Assembly: GCA_029335935.2 (NCBI GenBank)
Contig: JARJMV020000101.1
Coordinates: 1 to 12,798, forward strand
Direction of reading: 5' to 3'
Length of the DNA: 12,798 nt
DNA from: a bacterium
GTDB lineage: Bacteria; Armatimonadota; Fimbriimonadia; Fimbriimonadales; GBS-DC
The notes beneath the pieces are model-generated. The model made no database searches. It saw only the letters and a program-made list of their open reading frames with translations, and had not been told where the DNA came from. Positions 5,960-11,911 of the stretch are shown here, piece by piece; within the stretch, counting starts at the first letter, position 1; the number at the start of each line of letters is the position of its first letter. The position numbers were made by a program, and so were the translations under genes.

Positions 5960-6994
5960 ATGGAACTCGGATTGCTGGTACGGCGCGTGTTGGAAGGGGA
6001 AGATTTGGACTCCACGCAAGCGGAGCAGCTAATGGACGCGATGATGCAAGGCGCGCTGACGCCCGTGCAGATAGCGGGCGTGCTGATGACGATGCGCACG
6101 CGCGGCGAGACGCTCCACGAGCTCATCGGCTTCGCGCGGGCGATGCGTAAGCACTCAGTCAAAGTGCCCGTTGACAACCCCGACCTGCTGGACACCTGCG
6201 GCACGGGCGGCGACACGCTGAAGACTTGGAACCTCTCCACAGCGACGGCGTTTGTCGTGGCGGCGGCGGGTGTGCCCATCGCCAAGCACGGCAATCGCGC
6301 TGTGAGCAGTCGCTGTGGCAGCGCGGATGTGCTGGAAGCGCTGGGCGTGAACCTGAACCTAACTCCCGAGCAGATTGCACAGGGCATCGAGCAGGTGGGC
6401 GTGGGGTTCATGTTCGCGCCGATGCATCACCCTGCGATGCGCCATGTCGCCCCCGTGCGGCGCGAGCTCGGCGTGCGCACGGTGTTCAACTTGCTCGGAC
6501 CGCTGACCAACCCTGCCAACGCCCCCAAGCAGCTGCTGGGTGTGTTCAGCTGGGAATGGCTCACGCTCATAGCCGAAACGCTGGCGCAGCTGGGCACACA
6601 ACGCGCGTTGGTGGTGCATGGGATGGACGGACTCGACGAGGTCTCGCCGATAGGCGTCACAGTTGCGGCGCATCTCAAGTCCGACGGCTCTATCGAGACT
6701 TTCGAGTTCACGCCGAACGATTTGGGGCTGCAGGCGGTTTCGGAGTCGGCGTTGACGCCCGGCGCGACCCCGCAGGAGAACGCGCAGATTCTCCGCGCGG
6801 CGATAACGGGCGACGACGAATCGCGCATGCAGGCTATCCTGCCCAACGCAGGCGTGGCGTTGTGGCTCACAGGGCGCGTGGACGATATTCGCGACGGCGT
6901 CTTGGTCGCCCTACGCGCCATCGAGTCGGGGCGCGCCGAAGAGACGCTGGAAGACTTTATCGCGTTTACCCAGAGTTGCGGCGCACCTGCGTAG
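5960..6994 (+). CDS. trpD: Anthranilate phosphoribosyltransferase
   Basis: 344 residues, full length. It transfers the phosphoribosyl group of PRPP to anthranilate, the second committed step of tryptophan synthesis. The helical N-terminal domain is followed by the PRPP-binding motif DTCGTGGD (residues 78-85), then KHGNR (109-113), SSRCGSADVLE (116-126), FMFAPMHHPAMRHVAPVRRELGVRTVFNLLGPLTNP (in separate contiguous motifs from about residue 153) and HGMDGLDEVSP. All the usual substrate-binding motifs are intact. No other trp genes are adjacent, so it stands apart from any trp operon. The ATG lacks a ribosome binding site and follows a -10 box by 8 nt. Its TAG stop lies 19 nt from the stop of the convergent epimerase, with no visible terminator between them. 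Confidence 0.97.
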   Translation: MELGLLVRRVLEGEDLDSTQAEQLMDAMMQGALTPVQIAGVLMTMRTRGETLHELIGFARAMRKHSVKVPVDNPDLLDTCGTGGDTLKTWNLSTATAFVVAAAGVPIAKHGNRAVSSRCGSADVLEALGVNLNLTPEQIAQGIEQVGVGFMFAPMHHPAMRHVAPVRRELGVRTVFNLLGPLTNPANAPKQLLGVFSWEWLTLIAETLAQLGTQRALVVHGMDGLDEVSPIGVTVAAHLKSDGSIETFEFTPNDLGLQAVSESALTPGATPQENAQILRAAITGDDESRMQAILPNAGVALWLTGRVDDIRDGVLVALRAIESGRAEETLEDFIAFTQSCGAPA

Positions 6995-7013
6995 CGAGCC
7001 GCGCCGACGCAAA

Positions 7014-7769
7014 TTACACCTTACCCATGCTCCGCATCGCCTCGAAGCAGAGGCGGATGGTTTCAAGAGGCGTGTGCGCGTAGGTCTCCTGCTCCACGAT
7101 GTACCACTGCGTGCCGCCGACTGTTTCGCACGCCTCGAAAAAGTCGCTCCAATGCACTTCGCCCTCGCCGATGATGGCGCTATTGTTCGTGCTGGAGAAC
7201 TCTTTGCAGTGTACCGTGACGGCGCGCCCTGCGTACTTGCGCACGAACGGCGTCGCGTGCGCCCCGCCATGTAGCGCGTTGCCCGTGTCGATTTGCATAA
7301 TCACATCGGGCGTCGTGTTGCCGAAAAACACATCCCATGGTAGTTCGCCGTTCTCAAACGGCTGGAACTCGATCCAGTGGTTATGGTAGCCTGTGCGGAA
7401 GCCGTGCGGTTTGAGCTGCTCGGCAATCTCGTTGAACAGGCGCGCGGTCTCCAGCCATGCCTCGCGCGACGCCGTGCGCTCGGCAGGTAAGCCGGGCACA
7501 ATCAGATAGGGACACTTCAGCGTCGCGTGGAACTCCAGCGTGCGCGGCAGGTTGTCGCCCAGCAGCGCGTCCAACCCGATATGTGTGCCGCAGCACTCCA
7601 AGCCGTTCTCGTCGAGCATTTTGCGCAGGGTCGCTGCGTCGTAGTCGTAGTAGCCCGCAAACTCCACGCCGACATAGCCGATTTTGGCGATTTCCGCCAG
7701 CGTGTGGGGCAAGTCGCGCTTGCAATCCTCACGCACCGAATAGAGCTGAACTCCTACCTTGATAGCCAT
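7014..7769 (-). CDS. Sugar phosphate isomerase/epimerase, xylose-isomerase-like TIM barrel
   Basis: 251 residues, complete. It opens MAIKVGVQLYSVRED, typical of the family. Likely metal and catalytic residues are E36 (GVEF), H63, the HNHWIEF block (129-135), D161 in QIDTGN, H187 in VHCKE, a GEGEVHW loop (201-207) and E226 in IVEQE. This pattern is closest in style to inosose dehydratase and 3-keto-sugar or hydroxypyruvate-isomerase-like branches; substrate not assigned. The ATG at 7769 has GGGGAGG 8 nt upstream, and the upstream extension of the frame is unsupported. It is the last gene of a minus-strand run after DUF3054 and mltG, but a 58-nt gap containing copy B of the bipartite motif gives it its own probable promoter, shared in form with the Gfo/Idh gene. 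Confidence 0.9.
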   Translation of the reverse strand: MAIKVGVQLYSVREDCKRDLPHTLAEIAKIGYVGVEFAGYYDYDAATLRKMLDENGLECCGTHIGLDALLGDNLPRTLEFHATLKCPYLIVPGLPAERTASREAWLETARLFNEIAEQLKPHGFRTGYHNHWIEFQPFENGELPWDVFFGNTTPDVIMQIDTGNALHGGAHATPFVRKYAGRAVTVHCKEFSSTNNSAIIGEGEVHWSDFFEACETVGGTQWYIVEQETYAHTPLETIRLCFEAMRSMGKV

Positions 7770-7790
7770 CGTCTGAACCTCCCCAGAGAA

Positions 7791-7818
7791 GTTCGCACAG
7801 AGGGTTGAAATTCCTGCT
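7791..7818 (-). promoter_or_regulatory. Bipartite motif AGCAGGAATTT-N12-CGAAC, copy B
   Basis: Minus strand: AGCAGGAATTT (7818-7808), 12 nt including CTCT, then CGAAC (7795-7791), 21 nt before the epimerase ATG. A start about 7 nt after CGAAC would leave a leader of about 15 nt that begins near the GGGGAGG ribosome binding site. It lies between the mltG stop and the epimerase start. Confidence 0.55.
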
Positions 7819-7827
7819 GCTGCGTCG

Positions 7828-8835
7828 CTACGGGGTTTGCTGATGCCGAATCTCTTGGATAGCGCGTCGATGCTCTTCGTAGGTGCGCGAGAATCGGTGG
7901 TAGCCGTCCGCCTGCGCCACATAGAACAGGTAGTCGGTCGGTTCAGGGCCGAGCGCGGCGCGAATACTGGCTAAGCCCGGATTGGCGATCGGTCCGGGCG
8001 GCAACCCCCGATTGAGATAAGTGTTGTAGGGCGAAGGGTGGCGCAAGTCTTTATACAGCACGCGCTCTTTCCAAGAGCCCATGCCGTACAGCACCGTTGC
8101 ATCGATTTGGAGGGGCATGTTAATCTTCAATCGATTGTAGATGACCGAAGCCACTCGGGGGCGTTCGTCGTCGTGCAGCACCTCTTTCTCTATCATCGAG
8201 GCTATCGTGAGCAGTTCGTGCAGGTTCAACCCGCGTTGCTTCATGGCGTCTTTGTAGCGTTGATACACCTGTTGGCGCGTGGTTAGGAGCATGGTACGGA
8301 TAGCCTGCTCTGCGCCTGTGCCGGGCGGCAGGCGATAGGTGCTGGGGAACAGGTAGCCCTCAAGGTGGAGGTGTTGGGGGAGGGGCATATCGATATCTTG
8401 GAACTGTTGCGGCTGCTGACAGAGTTGCAGGAACTCTTCCTTGTCGGCGATGCCTCGCTCGGCGAGCCGCTCGGCAATTCGGGCAATCGTCCAACCTTCG
8501 GGGATGGTGACCCAGTTGCGTGTGAACTGTTCGTGGATGAGGATGTCGGCAATCTCGAACAGGTTCTGGCTGGGGCTGAACTCGTAGTCGCCTGCGGCGA
8601 TTTGCGATTTGCCTTTGCGCTTGAGTTGCCATGCGAGCAGGCGCGGGTTGCGCACCAGTTTGCGTTGGTAGAGGCGTTGGGCTATCGCATCGGCGTCCAT
8701 CGGCTCGCGCAGGCGCACCAGCTGCGGCTGGAAAGTCGTGCTAACTGGGCGCGTCTGCTGACGCCACCAGTAGCCCCCAGCCGCGAACAGCGCGATGAGT
8801 AGAGCAATTGGGGTTAGCAGAAGAATCTTTCGCAT
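7828..8835 (-). CDS. mltG: Endolytic murein transglycosylase MltG (YceG)
   Basis: 335 residues. Residues about 5-23 are one N-terminal transmembrane anchor (ILLLTPIALLIALFAAGGYW), followed by a LysM-like region (residues ~40-115) and the YceG domain. Diagnostic motifs are LEGYLFPSTY (158-167), LTIASMIEKEV with catalytic E216, VIYNRLKINMPLQIDATVLYG (split as VIYNRL and MPLQIDATV), SPYNTY..GLPPGPIANPG and YHRFSRTYEEH. MltG cleaves nascent glycan strands at the inner membrane and sets glycan length. The ATG at 8835 lies 12 nt after the DUF3054 stop and has no recognisable Shine-Dalgarno sequence, so translation is likely coupled to the upstream gene. All family motifs are intact. Confidence 0.96.
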   Translation of the reverse strand: MRKILLLTPIALLIALFAAGGYWWRQQTRPVSTTFQPQLVRLREPMDADAIAQRLYQRKLVRNPRLLAWQLKRKGKSQIAAGDYEFSPSQNLFEIADILIHEQFTRNWVTIPEGWTIARIAERLAERGIADKEEFLQLCQQPQQFQDIDMPLPQHLHLEGYLFPSTYRLPPGTGAEQAIRTMLLTTRQQVYQRYKDAMKQRGLNLHELLTIASMIEKEVLHDDERPRVASVIYNRLKINMPLQIDATVLYGMGSWKERVLYKDLRHPSPYNTYLNRGLPPGPIANPGLASIRAALGPEPTDYLFYVAQADGYHRFSRTYEEHRRAIQEIRHQQTP

Positions 8836-8847
8836 CGTGCCAAGGCT

Positions 8848-9219
8848 TCACTTGGTCGCCACGCGCCGCCGCACGATTCGCGCGGCAATCAGGCGCGGCA
8901 GTCCTGTGAACAGCGCGACGCCCGTCAGCGAAATCGCCCAGAAGATAGGCGCAATCGCCCCGAACAGCCCTCGCCCCAGAAACTGATTGCGCAACATGAT
9001 GCTCAGCGTCACGCCCAATACCCACGCAACAGGCAAAGCCCATCTGGGCGGCTGCGCGCGATAGACGCCGACCAGCCAAGCAACCCCGAACCAGCCTATC
9101 AAGAACGGCGGCAGACTGCGTTGCAACCCAAACTCGTCCAAAGTGCCGTGACTACGCAAGCCTGTCAACACGAAGAGCGTCAACGCCGCCGCGTCGAACA
9201 GCATCCAACCCCAGCGCAT
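8848..9219 (-). CDS. DUF3054 family integral membrane protein
   Basis: 123 residues, about the usual family length. It starts MRWGWMLFDAAALTLFVLTGLRSH; the pattern D...LFVLTG.RSH near the N-terminus, then PPFLIGWFGVAWLVG, LRNQFLGRG and the C-terminal hydrophobic stretch ending in RLIAARIVRRR match DUF3054. Four transmembrane helices are likely (about residues 6-22, 39-55, 63-80, 92-110). Function is unknown. The frame continues upstream to 9321 in the divergent MATE region, but the ATG at 9219 gives the expected N-terminus. That ATG has no ribosome binding site and lies 6 nt after a TATGCT -10 core, suggesting a leaderless mRNA. It heads the minus-strand run with mltG, so a cell-envelope role is possible but unproven. 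Confidence 0.8.
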   Translation of the reverse strand: MRWGWMLFDAAALTLFVLTGLRSHGTLDEFGLQRSLPPFLIGWFGVAWLVGVYRAQPPRWALPVAWVLGVTLSIMLRNQFLGRGLFGAIAPIFWAISLTGVALFTGLPRLIAARIVRRRVATK

Positions 9220-9225
9220 GGCATA

Positions 9226-9234
9226 AGCATACCC
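9226..9234 (-). promoter_or_regulatory. Extended -10 box of DUF3054-mltG
   Basis: Minus strand GGGTATGCT, core at 9231-9226, followed by 6 nt and the ATG at 9219. The predicted transcription start is the A of the initiation codon or next to it. Its core is 15 bp from the divergent MATE -10 core, repeating the back-to-back arrangement of the porin/Uma2 pair. Confidence 0.5.
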
Positions 9235-9243
9235 GATTCGAGC

Positions 9244-9252
9244 AGGTATAAT
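9244..9252 (+). promoter_or_regulatory. Extended -10 box upstream of the MATE gene
   Basis: AGGTATAAT with a consensus TATAAT core (9247-9252). Only 8 nt separate it from the ATG at 9261 of a 17-codon ORF, while the MATE ATG is 58 nt downstream. The predicted start is about 9259-9261. Confidence 0.6.
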
Positions 9253-9260
9253 CGAGCGGT

Positions 9261-9314
9261 ATGGCGTGGGCGCACTTGCGCCTACGCATAGGGTCAATCG
9301 TTCAACCGTTATGA
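9261..9314 (+). CDS. Possible leaderless 17-residue upstream ORF
   Basis: Encodes MAWAHLRLRIGSIVQPL. Its ATG is at or next to the predicted transcription start and its TGA (9312-9314) overlaps the MATE ATG (9311-9313) as ATGA, the usual sign of translational coupling. Codons 2-9 form a strong hairpin. No ribosome binding site precedes the MATE ATG, so ribosomes may reach it through this ORF. No family match; the evidence is positional only, and the peptide itself may be unimportant. Confidence 0.4.
   Translation: MAWAHLRLRIGSIVQPL
9264..9287 (+). repeat. GC-rich hairpin in the MATE leader
   Basis: GCGTGGGCGC (9264-9273) pairs with GCGCCTACGC (9278-9287) around an ACTT tetraloop: ten pairs, nine Watson-Crick and one G-U in the RNA. 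It starts 3 nt after the first base of the upstream ORF. There is no following U-tract, so it is not a standard attenuator terminator; ribosome passage through the small ORF would unfold it. Confidence 0.6.
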
Positions 9315-10684
9315 AAACCATGCGTTATTCAGGCGTTTCGGAGGCGCGTTTGCTCTCCGAAGACCAAGCGGCGCGTACTGTCTGGCGACTGGCGTTGCCG
9401 ACGATGGCGGCTTCGGTCGTGCAATCGGCGAATAGTTTTCTGGATCGGATATTTGTGGGGCGTCTGGGCGCGGAGTCGCTGGCGGCGGTGGGCGTGGGCA
9501 GTCAGCTGCTGTTTTTGACGATGGCGTTGGCGATGGCGGTCTCCACAGGCGCGACGGCGATTGTGGCGCGGATGGCAGGCGCGAACGACCAGCGGAGCCT
9601 GCGCGACGCGGCGCGTCAGGCGTTGGGGTTGGCAGTGCTGCTGGGGGCGGCGTTCACGACGCTGGGCTATCTGTTGCTGCCGCAGGTCATCCGCTGGTAC
9701 GGTCTGGACACGGGCGCGGATGCGCAGGCGCGCCGATTTCTGGGGTGGGCGTTGCTGGGTGCGCCTGCGAGCTTCATCATGATGGGGCTAAGCGGCACTT
9801 TTCGTGGCTTGGGCGATACACGCTCGCCGATGTACGCCAGTATCGTCGCCACTGTCGTGCATATCGTGGGCGATTACTTGCTGATTTTCGGCAAGTTCGG
9901 CTTTCCGCAGTTGGGCATTCAAGGCGCAGGAATGGCGATGGCGCTCTCGCTGTGGGCGGGGGCAGGCATGCTCTGGCTGCAGCAGTGGTTCAGCCCGCGC
10001 CGCGAGTTCGCCCTGCCTGCGCTGCCGATACTGGAGTGGCAACGCCGTATCCTACGCATCGGACTGCCCGCCTCCGCGCGAACCTTTATCTACACCACCA
10101 GCTCCGTGATGTTCACGGGGATACTGGCGGCGACGGCGGCAGGCACGGCGGCAGTCGCGGCGCTGCCGATTGGACTGACCGCCGAGTCGATCGCGTTTAT
10201 GCCCGGCTTTGCGTTCGCGATTGCGGCGTCGGCGTTGGTAGGGCAGGCGCTGGGCGCGAAGAACGAACGGCTCGCCGAGCGGTTCGGATGGACGGCCGCG
10301 TGGCAATCGTGCGCAGTGATGACCACGATGGCGGTTGTGTTCTTCGTGTTTGCCGAGCAGTTCGCAGGGCTGTTCACCAGCGACCCGCAAGTGAAGGCGT
10401 TGGCGGTCGCGTATTTGCGAATCAACGCGCTAACCGAGCCGCTGCTGGCGTTCGGCATGACGCTGGCGGGCGCGTTGCAGGGCGCAGGCGACTCGATGAA
10501 GGCGATGCTGGCGACCTTCTTGACCCAGTGGGTGGTGCGCGTGCCGTTGGCGTACCTATTGGCGCTCGGCTTAGGCTGGGACGCCTATGGCGCGTGGTGG
10601 GCGATGGCAATCAGTTCAGGTTTCAGCGGACTGCTGATGATGGCGCTGTTCAAGCACGGCGGCTGGAAGAAGGTGAAGGTGTAG
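9311..10684 (+). CDS. MATE family multidrug/cation efflux transporter
   Basis: 457 residues, the normal family size, with about 12 predicted transmembrane segments in two homologous halves. The first half begins at RTVWRLALPTMAASVVQSAN and carries DRIFVGRLG and the family loop FRGLGDTRSP; the second half repeats the pattern (LPASARTFIYTTSSV, GFAFAIAASALVGQALGAKN, LQGAGDSMKAM). These inner-membrane exporters expel cationic drugs or metabolites in exchange for Na+ or H+; the substrate is not predictable. The ATG at 9311 is preferred, with 9320 as an alternative; neither has a ribosome binding site. An in-frame GTG at 9266 would add 15 residues that do not look like a family N-terminus. It diverges from DUF3054-mltG and is followed after 66 bp by the protease gene with its own promoter. 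Confidence 0.94.
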   Translation: MKTMRYSGVSEARLLSEDQAARTVWRLALPTMAASVVQSANSFLDRIFVGRLGAESLAAVGVGSQLLFLTMALAMAVSTGATAIVARMAGANDQRSLRDAARQALGLAVLLGAAFTTLGYLLLPQVIRWYGLDTGADAQARRFLGWALLGAPASFIMMGLSGTFRGLGDTRSPMYASIVATVVHIVGDYLLIFGKFGFPQLGIQGAGMAMALSLWAGAGMLWLQQWFSPRREFALPALPILEWQRRILRIGLPASARTFIYTTSSVMFTGILAATAAGTAAVAALPIGLTAESIAFMPGFAFAIAASALVGQALGAKNERLAERFGWTAAWQSCAVMTTMAVVFFVFAEQFAGLFTSDPQVKALAVAYLRINALTEPLLAFGMTLAGALQGAGDSMKAMLATFLTQWVVRVPLAYLLALGLGWDAYGAWWAMAISSGFSGLLMMALFKHGGWKKVKV

Positions 10685-10725
10685 ACGCTTGGGCAACTGC
10701 GCTCGCCTCCGCCCGTCTAAAATTC

Positions 10726-10734
10726 GGGTACACT
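10726..10734 (+). promoter_or_regulatory. Extended -10 box of the HtrA gene
   Basis: GGGTACACT, identical to the SRP RNA box. The start would be near 10741, giving a leader of about 10 nt. The GGAGGG ribosome binding site (10739-10744) lies 6 nt before the ATG, so this transcript would start inside or just before its own binding site, which weakens the call somewhat. Confidence 0.5.
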
Positions 10735-10750
10735 CTATGGAGGGACGCCT

Positions 10751-11911
10751 ATGAGAAAGGTTCTGGGCTTTGTGGTACTGTTCGCGCTGGGCTTCGCCAC
10801 AGGCGCGTATGTGCTGAACACCTATTATCCAAATCGTGGGAGGCTGATGCAGACGGCGGCGCCGACGGGCGACACGGAGGCAAGCCGCACGGCGCTGACG
10901 CGCCTGCTGGAGCAACGCCCCACCACGAGTGAACCTGCACCCACCAGCTTCGAGACGATGCTACGCACGGCTTCCCAGCGTATCTCGCCCGCAGTGGTGA
11001 ATGTGGACACCACTGGCGAGGTGCGCGTGTGGGGCGGCTGGCGCGAGGTGGGCGGACGCGGCTCCGGCGTGATTATCAGCGCCGACGGCTATGTGGTCAC
11101 CAACAACCATGTGGTGCGTATCCAGCGGCAAGTGGCGCGCGACATCTTCGTGACCCTCCAAGACGGACGCCGATTCCGAGCCACTGTGCTGGGAACCGAC
11201 GCGCAGAACGATATCGCCTTGCTCAAAATCAACGGCAAGAACCTGCCTGTGGCGCAGCTGGGCGACTCCGATAAACTGCAGGTGGGCGACTGGGTGGTCG
11301 CCGTCGGCAACCCGTTCGGGTTGGGCACGACCGTGACGGCAGGCATCGTGAGCGCGTTGAACCGCTCGTTGGAGGGTGCAGGCGCGCCCAGCGGGTTCAT
11401 TCAGACCGACGCCGCCATCAATCAGGGCAACTCCGGCGGCGCGCTTGCCGACTCGCGCGGCAGGCTGATAGGCATCAACACTGCCATCTTCTCACCTGTC
11501 GGCGCGAATGTGGGCATCGGCTTCGCTATTCCCGTCAACCGCGTGAAGCAGGTCATCAAGGAAATTTTAGAGCATGGCTCGGTGGGACAAGCATGGCTGG
11601 GCATCAGCTACGCCGACATTAGCGACCCGCAGATTCGTCGCTTCTTGCAGGAACGGCTGCCAGATGTGCGATTCCCTGCCAACGGTATGTTCATCGACGG
11701 CGTCATCGCCAACTCGCCTGCTCGCTCGGCAGGCATTCAACCAGGCGATGTCATCGTACAGCTCAACGGGCGTCCGCTGCGCTCCATCGAAGAGATGCAG
11801 AACTTCATGCTCCGCGCGAAGCCCGGTCAGCAGATTACGCTACGCATCTGGCGCGATGGTCAGACGCGCGATATTACCGTAACGCTGGGCGTGAAGCCCG
11901 AAGATTTGTGA
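10751..11911 (+). CDS. htrA: HtrA/Deg-type trypsin-like serine protease with one PDZ domain
   Basis: 386 residues. An N-terminal hydrophobic anchor (residues 4-23) is followed by a linker, a trypsin-like domain (about 70-265) and one C-terminal PDZ domain (about 290-382). The catalytic triad is intact: H120 in TNNHVV, D154 in NDIALLKI and S228 in QGNSGGAL. The PDZ has GMFIDGV, SPARSAGIQPGDVIVQLNG and ITLRIWRDG. A membrane anchor plus single PDZ resembles DegS and the HtrA proteins of Gram-positive and deep-branching bacteria. It should face the periplasm and degrade or refold damaged envelope proteins, which fits the envelope genes nearby. GGAGGG lies 6 nt before the ATG. The TGA stop overlaps the ATG of the dehydrogenase (TGATG), so the two are translated from one mRNA, though their functions are not obviously related. 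Confidence 0.95.
   Translation: MRKVLGFVVLFALGFATGAYVLNTYYPNRGRLMQTAAPTGDTEASRTALTRLLEQRPTTSEPAPTSFETMLRTASQRISPAVVNVDTTGEVRVWGGWREVGGRGSGVIISADGYVVTNNHVVRIQRQVARDIFVTLQDGRRFRATVLGTDAQNDIALLKINGKNLPVAQLGDSDKLQVGDWVVAVGNPFGLGTTVTAGIVSALNRSLEGAGAPSGFIQTDAAINQGNSGGALADSRGRLIGINTAIFSPVGANVGIGFAIPVNRVKQVIKEILEHGSVGQAWLGISYADISDPQIRRFLQERLPDVRFPANGMFIDGVIANSPARSAGIQPGDVIVQLNGRPLRSIEEMQNFMLRAKPGQQITLRIWRDGQTRDITVTLGVKPEDL

Noticed and set aside
1..7769. The two TIM-barrel epimerases as a duplicated pair
   Set aside because: Their metal-site contexts differ (IEN/FDVGN/HVKD versus HNHWIEF/QIDTGN/VHCKE), so they belong to different branches of the superfamily.
9266..9310. GTG at 9266 as the MATE start
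   Set aside because: No ribosome binding site, and the added residues do not resemble a MATE N-terminus; it also lies inside the leader hairpin.
10682..10722. Terminator after the MATE gene
   Set aside because: TAGAC and GTCTA can pair with a bulge and a 4-bp inner stem, but the loop is long and only AAAATTC follows, so there is no U-tract.
9745..10932. 395-codon plus-strand ORF overlapping the MATE and HtrA genes
   Set aside because: It is an out-of-frame reading of GC-rich coding sequence, Arg- and Gly-rich without motifs, while the MATE frame has complete family signatures.
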